Shown one piece after another: positions 29,073 to 37,860 of a stretch of DNA of 64,000 bases (position 1 is its first letter; each line of letters starts with the position of its first letter). The notes under the pieces are model-generated. The model was not told the origin of the DNA, did no database searches, and was given only the letters and a program-made list of their open reading frames with translations. The translations under genes and the position numbers were made by a program. The DNA lies in contig NZ_PYGK01000002.1 in assembly GCF_003014595.1 (NCBI RefSeq), positions 1-64,000 on the forward strand. Reading direction: 5' to 3'. Origin of the DNA: Chitinophaga ginsengisoli. Its GTDB lineage: Bacteria > Bacteroidota > Bacteroidia > Chitinophagales > Chitinophagaceae.

Positions 29073-31298
29073 ATGAAGATCTCTTTCACGGCCAAAGCAC
29101 GCCAACACTGGTATTATATCGCCTTGTTCCTTTCTATTTGCCTCTATACCAATGCAACTGCACAGCTTAACAAAGCGGAAGCTACTTCCCTGATCAGGAG
29201 AATACTGCCGGAAAAGGCAACTGCTTTCACCGTGGAAGCATTACCACCGCAATCGGACAAAGATGCTTTTGAAATAGAAAGCAGTAAGGGAAAGATCATT
29301 TTAAGGGGCAATAACGGCGTCGCAATAGCGGCCGCCTTGTACCATTACCTGGGTGAATATGCCCATTGCCAGATCACATGGAATGGTACTAACCTGCACC
29401 TTCCCGATCGCCTGCCTGCGGTACCACAGAAGGTGCAACTGCATACGCCCTACCAATACCGCTACTACCTGAACTACTGTACGTTCAATTATTCCATGAG
29501 CTGGTGGAACTGGGAACGCTGGGAAAAGGAAATAGACTGGATGGCCTTACATGGCATTAATATGCCGCTGGCCATCACCGGAGAAGAATATACCTGGTAC
29601 CTGGTCTATAAAGACCTGGGATTCAGCGATGCGGAATTACAGGACTTCTTTAGTGGCCCTGCCTATTTCGGCTGGTTCTGGATGGGTAACCTCGATGGCT
29701 GGGGTGGTCCCCTGCCCCTCAGCTGGATGAAAAGTCATCATGCCTTACAGGTAAAGATCCTGCAAAGGGAAAGGGCGCTGGGCATGAAGCCTGTATTGCC
29801 AGCCTTTACCGGCCATGTGCCTGTAGCTTTCAGAAAGAAATTCCCTGCCGCAAAACTCATCACTACCAACTGGAAGAACGGCTTCGCCGATACCCAGATC
29901 CTCGATGCGGCTGATCCGCTCTTCGCTGTACTTGGTAAACAGTTCCTGGAAAAACAAACACAGTTGTTTGGCACGGATCATTTATACTCTGCGGATACTT
30001 TCAATGAAAACGAACCTCCCTCCGATGATCCAGCCTTCCTCTCCGGATTGAGCGCGCGGATCTATGAAGGCATGAAACAGGCCGATACAGCCGCTGTATG
30101 GGTCATGCAGGGATGGCTGTTCTATAGCGACCGTAAGTTCTGGAAAGCGCCACAGGTAGAGGCACTGCTGAAAGCTGTACCCAATAATAAGATGATCCTG
30201 CTGGACCTGGCCGCTGAAATTGAACCGGTATGGAAAAGAACGGATGCCTTTTACGGCAAGCCCTGGATATGGAATATGCTGAACAACTTCGGTGGCAATG
30301 TCAACCTCTTCGGAAGAATGGAGGGCGCAGCTTCCGGCCCTGCATTGGCTTTAAATGATACCAACTCCGGCAACATGGCCGGCATTGGTCTTACCATGGA
30401 AGCGATTGAACAGAATCCGGTGTTGTATGAACTGATGATGGAACATACCTGGCGCTCCCAGCCTATACAGCTCGATGAATGGCTGCATAAATATATCCGC
30501 AACCGTTATCGCAGCGAGAACACAGACCTGATCAAGGCCTGGGATATCCTAAAACATACCGTCTACAACGGGCAGTCTATCAGGGATGGTGCGGAATCCA
30601 TTATTACCGGCCGTCCTACATTCGATTCCGCTGCGGAATGGACACGTACCCGTCTCAATTATCTACCGCACGAACTGCTGCCTGCGTGGGACCTTTTCAT
30701 CAAAGCTGCAGCAGCGGGAGTCAATACGGACGGCTTCCGTTACGACCTCGTGGATGTTAGCCGACAGGTACTGGCTAACTATGCATTACCCCTGCAACAG
30801 CGTTGGGTGCGTGCCTTCCGGGAAAAAGACAGTGCCGCCTTCCGCGTGTACAGCAGCCGGTACCTCGCACTGATCAGTGATCTGGATACCCTCCTGTCCA
30901 CACGCAAAGACTTCCTGCTGGGACCATGGCTGGCTACCGCCCGCAGTTGGGGAAATAATCCCGCTGAGAAAGCATTGTATGAACGTAATGCCCGCGATCT
31001 GATCACTTTATGGGGCGACGCTAACAGTCCTTTGCACGAATATGCCAACCGCCAGTGGAGTGGTTTGCTAAACGACTTCTACAAACCACGCTGGTCACAG
31101 TTCCTTGATATGTTACAGCATTCACTGCAAACGGGAGCAACACCCGACCTGCCAGCATTCGACAAGCAGATACGTACCTGGGAGTGGCAATGGGTGAACC
31201 GTCAGAAAGCATTCCCTGTCCTACCACAAGGTAACAGCATACAAACTGCACGCAGATTATATGACAAATACAGATCAGTAATAGAAGATCCGCTGTAA
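29073..31298 (+). CDS. Alpha-N-acetylglucosaminidase, GH89 (NAGLU family)
   Basis: 741 aa from the Met of MKISFTAKARQHWYY, which is followed by a signal peptide ending NATAQ; the frame opens upstream at 28971 but that part has no signal sequence and contains a hairpin. The N-terminal domain resembles that of human NAGLU, of similar total length (743 aa). The GH89 core motifs are visible: YYLNYCTFNYSMSWWNWERW, ALHGINMPLAITGEEYTWY, GWFWMGNLDGWGGPLP, DTFNENEPPSDDP and WIWNMLNNFGGNVNLFGRM. GH89 enzymes release terminal alpha-linked GlcNAc, as in mucin O-glycans or heparan fragments. The periplasmic enzyme would finish glycans brought in by the upstream SusCD pair. Confidence 0.95.
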   Translation: MKISFTAKARQHWYYIALFLSICLYTNATAQLNKAEATSLIRRILPEKATAFTVEALPPQSDKDAFEIESSKGKIILRGNNGVAIAAALYHYLGEYAHCQITWNGTNLHLPDRLPAVPQKVQLHTPYQYRYYLNYCTFNYSMSWWNWERWEKEIDWMALHGINMPLAITGEEYTWYLVYKDLGFSDAELQDFFSGPAYFGWFWMGNLDGWGGPLPLSWMKSHHALQVKILQRERALGMKPVLPAFTGHVPVAFRKKFPAAKLITTNWKNGFADTQILDAADPLFAVLGKQFLEKQTQLFGTDHLYSADTFNENEPPSDDPAFLSGLSARIYEGMKQADTAAVWVMQGWLFYSDRKFWKAPQVEALLKAVPNNKMILLDLAAEIEPVWKRTDAFYGKPWIWNMLNNFGGNVNLFGRMEGAASGPALALNDTNSGNMAGIGLTMEAIEQNPVLYELMMEHTWRSQPIQLDEWLHKYIRNRYRSENTDLIKAWDILKHTVYNGQSIRDGAESIITGRPTFDSAAEWTRTRLNYLPHELLPAWDLFIKAAAAGVNTDGFRYDLVDVSRQVLANYALPLQQRWVRAFREKDSAAFRVYSSRYLALISDLDTLLSTRKDFLLGPWLATARSWGNNPAEKALYERNARDLITLWGDANSPLHEYANRQWSGLLNDFYKPRWSQFLDMLQHSLQTGATPDLPAFDKQIRTWEWQWVNRQKAFPVLPQGNSIQTARRLYDKYRSVIEDPL

Positions 31299-31312
31299 TG
31301 TAGCGGATCTTC
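31284..31312 (+). terminator. Terminator hairpin overlapping the GH89 stop codon
   Basis: 11-bp perfect stem GAAGATCCGCT / AGCGGATCTTC with the TAA stop in the loop, followed by CATTTC. The T-run is weak, but the stem is strong and marks the end of the sigma-to-GH89 locus. Confidence 0.65.
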
Positions 31313-31388
31313 CATTTCAGGATATCGTTGTTTGCAATTGTTATCGCTCCATCTGTTTATTAACCCTATCATGATTAACAAGAACAGG

Positions 31389-32123
31389 CTATACGCTCAT
31401 ACCTCCATCTATGACGAAATCAGCCCCTGTAATAAATGAAGCGCTTGTATTGTCAGACAGGTGAAGTACCATCCGCGCCACATCTTCAGCGGTTCCGAGC
31501 CTCCGTAAAGGTATTTCAGGGAGGATCATGTTTTTCGCTGTCTCTTCGTCAAAACCCAGTTTCCTGACAATCTCAGTGGCAGTGGGTCCGGGGCTTACGG
31601 CATTTACCCTTATTTTCTGTTCACTCAGTTCAATGGCCGCTGTTTTCATTAACATATTCAGCGCCACTTTACTGGCAGAATACACCGCGCTGTTAGGTCT
31701 GTGCATACCTGCGCTGTTGGATGATATCATTACCACAGATGCCCCCTCATTCAGGATGGGGATAAACTTCTGTAATGTGAAAAACGCACCCTTGAAGTTA
31801 ATATTCAGCACTTCATCAAAGTGCTGTTCTGTTGCAGCAATTATAGGGAAGAAAGCAGCAATACCTGCATTGATCACCAGCACGTCTGCCTTTCCATAAT
31901 CACGTTTTACCTGAGCGACCAGCTGGTCTATCTCCTGCAGATTGGATTGATCCGCCTGCACCGCCACTGCGCCTGTTTCCCGGGCTGCCTGTTCAATGGC
32001 GTCTTTACGTCTGCCGGTAATGATCACCTTTGCGCCTCCGGCGATAAATCCCTTTGCCGTTGCCAATCCGATACCGCTATTTCCCCCTGTAACTACTACT
32101 ACTTTGTTCTCAAAATTTCCCAT
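31389..32123 (-). CDS. SDR-family NAD(P)-dependent oxidoreductase
   Basis: 244 aa from the Met of MGNFENKVVVVTGG. A frame extension to 32162 is unlikely because a candidate promoter box lies inside it. Cofactor motif TGGNSGIG is near residue 11, NAGIA at the NNAG position, catalytic Ser in MISSNSAG, and YSASKVALNM gives YxxxK. The C-terminal FITGADFVIDGGMSV is typical of classical SDRs. Substrate unknown. It is divergent from an HxlR-type regulator 95 bp away, a common pairing in which the regulator controls the oxidoreductase in response to electrophiles. Confidence 0.92.
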   Translation of the reverse strand: MGNFENKVVVVTGGNSGIGLATAKGFIAGGAKVIITGRRKDAIEQAARETGAVAVQADQSNLQEIDQLVAQVKRDYGKADVLVINAGIAAFFPIIAATEQHFDEVLNINFKGAFFTLQKFIPILNEGASVVMISSNSAGMHRPNSAVYSASKVALNMLMKTAAIELSEQKIRVNAVSPGPTATEIVRKLGFDEETAKNMILPEIPLRRLGTAEDVARMVLHLSDNTSASFITGADFVIDGGMSV

Positions 32124-32146
32124 GTTATTTTTATTTTTCTGAGCAA

Positions 32147-32175
32147 CAAAACTATTTTCCAATGATGTAAATTTG
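32147..32175. promoter_or_regulatory. Divergent promoter boxes for SDR and HxlR genes
   Basis: Two matches to TAnnTTTG lie in the gap: TAGTTTTG on the minus strand (32154-32147), 24 bp before the chosen SDR ATG, and TAAATTTG on the plus strand (32168-32175), 44 bp before the HxlR ATG. I did not find a good -33 TTG for either, so these are candidates. The short distance between them would let one bound regulator affect both genes. Confidence 0.35.
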
Positions 32176-32218
32176 GCATGACTTACATACAGGATAGTAC
32201 TTACACAAATGTTACTAT

Positions 32219-32575
32219 ATGCACAAAATGATACAGGCAGAATGTAAAAAAGCCCAACTGGCAGTTCAGGATACTTTATATGTTGTCAACGGAAAATGGA
32301 AGATGGGCCTTTTATCTATCCTGATAAACAATGGCACCAAACGTTTCGGAGAACTGGTACGTGAGGCGGAGATCTCTCCGAGAATACTTTCAAAAGAATT
32401 GCAGGAGCTTGAAATGAACCTGCTGATCACCCGCAAAGTCTGCGATACCAAACCTGTAACTGTTGAATACTCAGCTACGCCCTATAGCAAATCATTGATG
32501 GAAGTGATTGATGCGATGATCCGCTGGGGTACGACACACAGAGAGATGGTCGCAGCAGCATTCGCAAATGCCTAA
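32219..32575 (+). CDS. HxlR-family winged-helix transcriptional regulator
   Basis: 118 aa. Family pattern is clear: an early Cys (AECKKAQ), VVNGKWKMGLLSILINNGTK, RFGELVREAEISPRILSKEL, QELEMNLLITRKV, then PVTVEYSATPYSKSLMEVID and MIRWG. The Cys near residue 9 corresponds to the redox- or electrophile-sensing Cys of several HxlR proteins. The Met three codons in (MIQAECKK) is another possible start. It probably controls the divergent SDR gene and perhaps the serine hydrolase 43 bp downstream. Confidence 0.92.
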   Translation: MHKMIQAECKKAQLAVQDTLYVVNGKWKMGLLSILINNGTKRFGELVREAEISPRILSKELQELEMNLLITRKVCDTKPVTVEYSATPYSKSLMEVIDAMIRWGTTHREMVAAAFANA

Positions 32576-32618
32576 TCTTCAACACTCTTATAATCCACTT
32601 TAACTCACAGTTAATCCA

Positions 32619-33752
32619 ATGAAAAATCTCATCACAACCTTAGTCCTTGTATTGGCCGTTTACCCATCTTTCAGTCAGCAGCGGGCAGCAAGCAACAGTC
32701 ATCCTGCAAAGCTGGCAGATGGCATCTCCATTGCCTCGCTGACAGAGGAAGGCATCAACGCAGACAAGATAAATATGCTGACTGAGGAGATCAGCAAAAA
32801 CACCTATCCCAATGTTCACAGCCTGCTGATCAGCCGTCATAACAGGCTGCTGTATGAACATTACTGGCCGGGCGAAGATCAGCACTGGGGCAATCCTGTG
32901 GGTATAGTGCCACACGACAGGGACAGTTTGCACGATATCAGAAGCATCTCTAAAAGTATTGTGTCTGCCTGTATAGGGATCGCTATTCAGCAGGGAAAGA
33001 TCAAAAGCGTTGATCAGAAGGTCCTCAGTTTCTTTCCAGCCTACGCCGCACAGGATACCGGCATGAAATCTGCGCTCACCATCAGACACCTGCTGAGCAT
33101 GAGCTCCGGCCTCGTGTGGAATGAAGACGTTCCCTACGATAATCCGGAGAACAGTGAAATAAGGATGATCAACAGTCCGGATCCTATAGGATATGTGCTT
33201 ATTCAGCCGATGGAAGCCGCTCCGGGCAAGCTCTGGAAATACAATGGCGGCACTACCCAGCTGCTGGCAGCGATCATCGAGCGAACCACCGGTAAACCCA
33301 TAGACCAGTTTGCCCATGAATACCTGTTTAAGCCATTGGGCATCACTTCCTTTCAATGGGTGAAGTATCCGGGTACCACTTTGCCCGCAGCGGCTTCAGG
33401 CCTGCGCCTGCGCTCCAGAGACCTCCTGAAGTTCGGGCTGTTGTACAACAACAATGGCCTCTGGCAGGGTAAACAGATCGTTCCTGCGCCATGGGTAAAA
33501 GAGTCCTTCCAGCCACAGGTAACACGTCGCGGTGGTGCTTATGGTTACCAGTTCTGGATATGGAATGATACCGTGGACAATAAGCCCGTTCACGTTGTGA
33601 ATTGCGTCGGCAATGGCGATCAGCGGATCATTTTTGATAAAGAACATGATCTGGTCGTAGTTATTACTGCCGGCAATTACAATAAATGGGATATCAAAGA
33701 AAATAGCACAGCTATCATGCAGGACTATATTATTCCGGCGGTGGGGAAATGA
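32619..33752 (+). CDS. Secreted serine hydrolase of the class C beta-lactamase family
   Basis: 377 aa with a signal peptide ending near SFSQQ. The catalytic SxxK is SISK in DIRSISKSIVSACIGIA, and the second motif YxN is represented by KYNGGTTQLLAAII. The third motif KTG-like region falls near HVVNCVGNGDQRIIF, where a His/Gly-type variant is usual for the esterase/DD-peptidase branch. LTIRHLLSMSSGLVWNED is the strongly conserved loop after the SxxK helix. The branch includes esterases and D-aminopeptidases, so lactam resistance is not implied. It shares direction with the HxlR gene with a 43-bp gap. Confidence 0.88.
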   Translation: MKNLITTLVLVLAVYPSFSQQRAASNSHPAKLADGISIASLTEEGINADKINMLTEEISKNTYPNVHSLLISRHNRLLYEHYWPGEDQHWGNPVGIVPHDRDSLHDIRSISKSIVSACIGIAIQQGKIKSVDQKVLSFFPAYAAQDTGMKSALTIRHLLSMSSGLVWNEDVPYDNPENSEIRMINSPDPIGYVLIQPMEAAPGKLWKYNGGTTQLLAAIIERTTGKPIDQFAHEYLFKPLGITSFQWVKYPGTTLPAAASGLRLRSRDLLKFGLLYNNNGLWQGKQIVPAPWVKESFQPQVTRRGGAYGYQFWIWNDTVDNKPVHVVNCVGNGDQRIIFDKEHDLVVVITAGNYNKWDIKENSTAIMQDYIIPAVGK

Positions 33753-33812
33753 TTTGCATCAATGGAGAACATACTGAGATGTCTCCTACATTAGCGGTGT
33801 AAAACTTTGCGC

Positions 33813-34178
33813 TTATTGGGAAAAGGCACCGATGTGCCAGAGGATGCCTGACGGATCATGTATAAAACACTCCTTTCCCCAGTCATATGTTCGTATGGGT
33901 GTGAGTCGTACACCTTCATATTTAGCGGGCAGGTCCAAGGTCTGCAGTTCATTCCAGAAACGTTCTACGTCTTCCACTTCGAGGAAGATCATTGAATTGT
34001 CTACCCAGTCCTGCACGTAGGCCCGTTGGAGATAGAAAGCCAGTTCACCGGTTTCGAAAACAGACATGTCGGGAGATAATACACCCTCATGGAAACCAAG
34101 GTCCCTGTAAAAACGACGGGAAAGTTCAAAATCTTTAGCACCGATGAATGGCCGGATCGACATCGCTTTATGTTCCAT
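33813..34178 (-). CDS. VOC-superfamily (glyoxalase/bleomycin resistance-like) protein
   Basis: 121 aa, one VOC module: IRPFIGAKDFELSRRFYRDL, GELAFYLQRAYVQDWVDNS, IFLEVEDVERFWNEL, and the C-terminal FIHDPSGILWHIGAF. Start may instead be the Met of MSIRPFIG (34163). The metal ligands expected in true glyoxalases are not all clear, as is usual for this group; it could be a binding protein instead of an enzyme. Confidence 0.82.
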   Translation of the reverse strand: MEHKAMSIRPFIGAKDFELSRRFYRDLGFHEGVLSPDMSVFETGELAFYLQRAYVQDWVDNSMIFLEVEDVERFWNELQTLDLPAKYEGVRLTPIRTYDWGKECFIHDPSGILWHIGAFSQ

Positions 34179-34223
34179 GATCGTTACTTTTATTGATTGC
34201 CTGTAACCAGGCCTGTTAAAGAT

Positions 34224-34256
34224 AATAAAGCCCGGACAAATAGCCCGGGCTTTATT
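34224..34256. terminator. Bidirectional terminator between VOC and beta-helix genes
   Basis: Perfect 12-bp stem AATAAAGCCCGG / CCGGGCTTTATT with a 9-nt loop; A-rich on one side and T-rich on the other. It lies just downstream of the minus-strand beta-helix gene and also before the VOC start codon, so its main job is to end the beta-helix transcript. Confidence 0.7.
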
Positions 34257-34283
34257 ACACCACTCAATTTATCAAGAAAACAG

Positions 34284-35681
34284 TTAGTAGGATTTCCTGT
34301 AACCTGTTATTCCCATCGGAGAACCTGGCAGTGGAAGGAAGTAATTAGCAGCATCTACTTTTGCAGCTGCCCATGTACCGAATTTCGTATTAGCCAGTGC
34401 ACCGGTACCTTCCTTCACCTGAGCACCTGGATCCAGGTAAATGAAATACTTATCATACATAGGAGATATTGCGTTCTGCGGTCTGATAAAGGCATTTGCA
34501 TTAACGATCTGCTGACCTGTCTGACCTGTGCTACCATTGATACGCAGGCTGTTTCCCATTGTATACGCAACGGTATTGTTGGTGAACTGTACGATCGCAT
34601 TTGCGTAACCTCTCATGCTCACACCATCAAGCGCACCATGTGTAAACAGGTTGTTATGGATGATATGTGTAGCACCATTAGCCCCTGTACCATAGAACTG
34701 GCAAAGTTCACCCCAACCATCATGTACAAAGTTGTCATGCGTATTGGTATTCATGGTACGTCCGCCGATCAGGATACCGCCATTATGCGCGGAATTCTTC
34801 TCCATTGCCCAGTTGGTCACTTCATTATTGTAGATTTCCAACTGATCGATAGCAGCGGTCTGGATACCATCCTTTCCGATATCTTTTACCTTGTTGTTAT
34901 AAATTTTCACATTCCTCCACATGATAGGCTGTACATACTGATGACTTGTGGTCATTGCAGCTGTAGCGCCATAGTAAGGTGCATTAGCGGTCAGGTCCCA
35001 GTAGGTTGCTGTGTGACCGATATACATCGCTTCGTTTGCAGTGTTATGTATCGCCAGATCATGTATCAGCAGATTGTTCATGGTAGTATTTGGATATTGG
35101 GTAGAAGCGTCTCCTGTCACCGGATCTGTTTTCGCTACGATACCGTTACCACCGTTCTGGATAGTCAGATTTGCGACTTCGATGTTATCACTCTTGTTAC
35201 CGATCTGCAGATCATAATAAGCTTCTTTTGCAGCCTGTGTTGACCCACTGATAATAAGCTGTGATTGTCCTGACTGACCACCAAAACGTATATAATGGGA
35301 ATTCCAGAATACACATCCTACGCTATAAGCACCACCATTCCAGGAGGGATCACCGATTGTTACTGTGCTACCTGCCAGGTTACGAATAGTAATGGGCGCT
35401 GATGCACTTCCACTCATATTCACGACCTGCACCGTTTTAAATGTGCCCTTCAGGTTGATGATGTCACCAGGTTTGTAAGTACCTGCTGAGTTGTCAATAA
35501 TCAGACGACCATAAGCATCAGGAACCAGTGTATATGATTTTCCCGTAGCTGTTGCGGTAACTGCCAGATTATTATCTGTGCCCAGCTTTTCGCTTAAAAC
35601 GTCTTCTTTCTGACAGCTTGCGGCAGCAAATAGTATGGCCGCTCCAATCATTGATTGGAAAATGTAGTTACGATTCTTCAT
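34284..35681 (-). CDS. Right-handed parallel beta-helix lipoprotein
   Basis: 465 aa with a lipoprotein signal (IGAAILFAAASC, Cys about residue 23). The body is built of short beta-helix rungs: APITIRNLAGSTVTIG, IEVANLTIQNGGNGIV, MNNLLIHDLAIHNTANEAM, WRNVKIYNNKVKDIG, QLEIYNNEVTNW and IIHNNLFTHGALDGVSM. Asn-rich ladders are typical of pectate-lyase-like and other polysaccharide-active or -binding helices. I cannot name the activity; no catalytic residues are evident to me. A terminator follows, and unusual repeats occupy its leader. Confidence 0.82.
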   Translation of the reverse strand: MKNRNYIFQSMIGAAILFAAASCQKEDVLSEKLGTDNNLAVTATATGKSYTLVPDAYGRLIIDNSAGTYKPGDIINLKGTFKTVQVVNMSGSASAPITIRNLAGSTVTIGDPSWNGGAYSVGCVFWNSHYIRFGGQSGQSQLIISGSTQAAKEAYYDLQIGNKSDNIEVANLTIQNGGNGIVAKTDPVTGDASTQYPNTTMNNLLIHDLAIHNTANEAMYIGHTATYWDLTANAPYYGATAAMTTSHQYVQPIMWRNVKIYNNKVKDIGKDGIQTAAIDQLEIYNNEVTNWAMEKNSAHNGGILIGGRTMNTNTHDNFVHDGWGELCQFYGTGANGATHIIHNNLFTHGALDGVSMRGYANAIVQFTNNTVAYTMGNSLRINGSTGQTGQQIVNANAFIRPQNAISPMYDKYFIYLDPGAQVKEGTGALANTKFGTWAAAKVDAANYFLPLPGSPMGITGYRKSY

Positions 35682-35843
35682 GTTGTGATTAAGGATACAG
35701 TTAAATTTTCGGCACGGCGCTTCAACCGGCCACCAATGTTGTGAATAATTAAATAAATGTTAAAATTTCTGGCACGTCGCACTCGAACCGGCCATTAATG
35801 TTGTGATTAGCTGAAATAAATAGGTGACTAATGTTGTGATTAA
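35679..35843 (-). repeat. Repeated leader sequence before the beta-helix gene
   Basis: The bases around the start codon (on the minus strand TTAATCACAACATG) recur three more times upstream: at 35735-35744, 35797-35809 and 35830-35843 on the plus strand as AATGTTGTGA(TTA). Two of these lie in a larger imperfect tandem duplication of about 60 bp, 35703-35758 and 35761-35822, sharing GGCACG(G/T)CGC and AACCGGCCA. The copies look like decayed duplications of the translation leader. Confidence 0.65.
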
Positions 35844-36248
35844 TCAGACTGAAATAGGTGCATTAAAAAACAATTCGTTACAATGCACTCCTCTGTTCTT
35901 CAATTAAAACAGGTGTTTAAAATGATAAGATATGGTACTCTTCTGTTTTCCAATTACATTTTCCAATAGTTCTTCTCCTCTTCTGTTGGGCTTCGTTTGG
36001 CATGCATCGTTTACGTTAACCGATGCGAAACATCTCATGACAAAGTAAATAGCAATTTGCTCTTTTTCAATTGCCATGCAAAGTTATAAATTATTCCAAA
36101 AAATCAAAACAAAATATATTTTGTAACAAAAAAAAATACGTTCAACAACTAACGAAAATCAATACTGGTAACAGTAACTCATCAATTAAATGACCGATGT
36201 TTACTATATTGTGTCGCCTATACAATCATTAATTGAAACCCTCACTAT
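35844..36248. other. AT-rich intergenic region
   Basis: No gene seen. It separates divergent genes and presumably holds both promoters. The stretch 36090-36140 is very rich in A and T (runs of A up to nine). No clear TTG-N20-TAnnTTTG pair was found. Confidence 0.4.
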
Positions 36249-37493
36249 ATGATAAAAAAAATTGTCAGCCTGACGTTCATTTGTAGTTTGCTCACATGCG
36301 TAGCATATTCACAAACTACCAAGGAAGAAAAGGAATTACTGAACGCTGTAGATCGTTTCACAAATGCCAACAAACAAAATTGGAATGATCTTGAGAAGTT
36401 AATGAACAGTTTACCCGACGATGAAATTGCGCAGCGGACAGAAAAATTCCGTAATGCTGTTTTTATCAAATCTTTCAATGTATTCAATCAGGCAAATGGT
36501 GATAAATATGCGGCTGTGCGGACTGCCAAATTTGCACAATATGCACCACCTCCACCCGCATTACTCGCGCTCGATTGGGATACCAGCAGCCTCCGCGCAC
36601 CCAATAGTCTGACAGGCAATATTGATCTGTTCTCCGTAATACTCCTGCGCACATTCGATCCTACTTTAACAGCGCAGATCGCCAACTCGATGTTTGCCAT
36701 CACCATATTCTCCGACTCAACATTACAGCCTATGGCGCTTCGCTATTACCGTGTAAAGGGGATGTATGGTATGCAGTTGTATACCCGGCATCTTTCCGGC
36801 GATTACTGGCAGGTCTGGGCTGCAGATCATATACTTGCGGTTTCATTCCGGTATGATGTAAGACGGGGAATTATCTCTGCTCCGAGCCGCACAAAGCTGG
36901 ATGACCCCGCTTATGCCAGGATTCAATGGCCGCATTCTATTGAGAAGCCAGCCAATGAAACGGTGCGCCTGATGGATGATCTGCTGCAATCAATATGGGA
37001 TAGTTACCCCGCTACCGGATATGATAATGAGGACCATTACTTTAGATACAGGCAATTACAGACGGCAAAACTGGCGGCATTCCTCAGTAGCAACCGCGGG
37101 CGTTACAGAATAGCTATAGAACAGGAGCTGCGCTCGCTGGAACAACCGCCAGCTACGCTGACCGGATTTAAAGAGCTGACTACAGCAGAGGACGACATTG
37201 TTCCCTACAGGGATAGTGCTTATAATGCAGCCACGTTTCTTTATCCGCGTCAGTGGGCGACAGCCATACAAATGGCGGCACTCTCCTATCTCCAGCTGGA
37301 TCCGAAAGACTATGGAAGAAGAGTGCAACACAATGCAATATTCGGACTGAACAGTTATGCACGCCGGCTCAATGATGACGAGTGGGAAGTCTGGAACATA
37401 GGTGCACTGGATGCTTGTAGTTATATATGGGACCTCAGGTCCGGACATGTAAACAAAGCCCGTTACTGGGTCCGGGAGGAACCCGCGTCATAA
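36249..37493 (+). CDS. Secreted protein of unknown function, 414 aa
   Basis: Signal peptide MIKKIVSLTFICSLLTCVAY then SQ. A charged helical stretch follows (TKEEKELLNAVDRFTNANKQ). The rest has alternating strands and helices with motifs such as LRYYRVKGMYGMQLYTRHL and RRLNDDEWEVWNIGALDACS. No enzyme motif or repeat recognised, and no obvious partner among its neighbours. Confidence 0.75.
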   Translation: MIKKIVSLTFICSLLTCVAYSQTTKEEKELLNAVDRFTNANKQNWNDLEKLMNSLPDDEIAQRTEKFRNAVFIKSFNVFNQANGDKYAAVRTAKFAQYAPPPPALLALDWDTSSLRAPNSLTGNIDLFSVILLRTFDPTLTAQIANSMFAITIFSDSTLQPMALRYYRVKGMYGMQLYTRHLSGDYWQVWAADHILAVSFRYDVRRGIISAPSRTKLDDPAYARIQWPHSIEKPANETVRLMDDLLQSIWDSYPATGYDNEDHYFRYRQLQTAKLAAFLSSNRGRYRIAIEQELRSLEQPPATLTGFKELTTAEDDIVPYRDSAYNAATFLYPRQWATAIQMAALSYLQLDPKDYGRRVQHNAIFGLNSYARRLNDDEWEVWNIGALDACSYIWDLRSGHVNKARYWVREEPAS

Positions 37494-37506
37494 AGTCCTG
37501 CGGCGG

Positions 37507-37523
37507 CCGGGTCAGCTGCCCGG
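37507..37523 (+). other. Small GC hairpin after the 414-aa gene
   Basis: CCGGG / CCCGG with a 7-nt loop, 14 bp after the stop codon; no T-run. Another small palindrome, ATGGCAAAGCCAT, lies at about 37568-37580. Possibly a weak terminator region. Confidence 0.3.
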
Positions 37524-37696
37524 TACAACTTGCCCCCGGGCTGTCGGCTGAAGTCCAACTCAAAGGCATGGCAAAGCCATAGTAAAGGCGTGTCAAAACC
37601 ATGTTATCATTGATTACTTAGTCATGTGGAGGAACAACCAGGATGTTGGGTTAACTTTAGGTTTGAGACTGTATATAAGTTCGATATAACTTCGTT

Positions 37697-37788
37697 TTAA
37701 CAATGCTTCACCTATGTTCATCTTACGTTGATCCTACGTTCCTGAACGCAGGATTAACGTAAGATAGACATAGGTGAAACATTGTTAA
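37697..37788. repeat. Long near-perfect inverted repeat, 45-bp arms
   Basis: Left arm 37697-37741 starts TTAACAATGCTTCACCTATG; right arm 37744-37788 ends CATAGGTGAAACATTGTTAA. The arms match at 40 of 45 positions and are separated by only CT. The flanks carry a further GATATAAC (37683-37690) / GTTATATC match at unequal distance. It lies between two convergent genes and may be a strong bidirectional hairpin or a miniature palindromic mobile element. Confidence 0.85.
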
Positions 37789-37860
37789 TTCCTGTTTATA
37801 TGCCGGTTATATCCTGTTTAAATGCTTCTCCGGTTGAATTCTCTTTCTCCTATTTTCGCC

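Noticed and set aside
32640..33356. Minus-strand 238-codon frame
   Set aside because: It is entirely antisense to the serine hydrolase with intact SxxK and loop motifs, so it is a shadow.
32619..33752. Beta-lactamase (antibiotic resistance) call for the serine hydrolase
   Set aside because: It has the class C-type SxxK and YxN-like motifs but no clear KTG triad, and this branch is mostly esterases and peptidases.
34197..35243. Long plus-strand open frame of 348 codons
   Set aside because: It lies antisense to the beta-helix lipoprotein, whose domain pattern is clear. The plus-strand product has no recognisable motif and many Cys/His/Ile typical of shadow frames.
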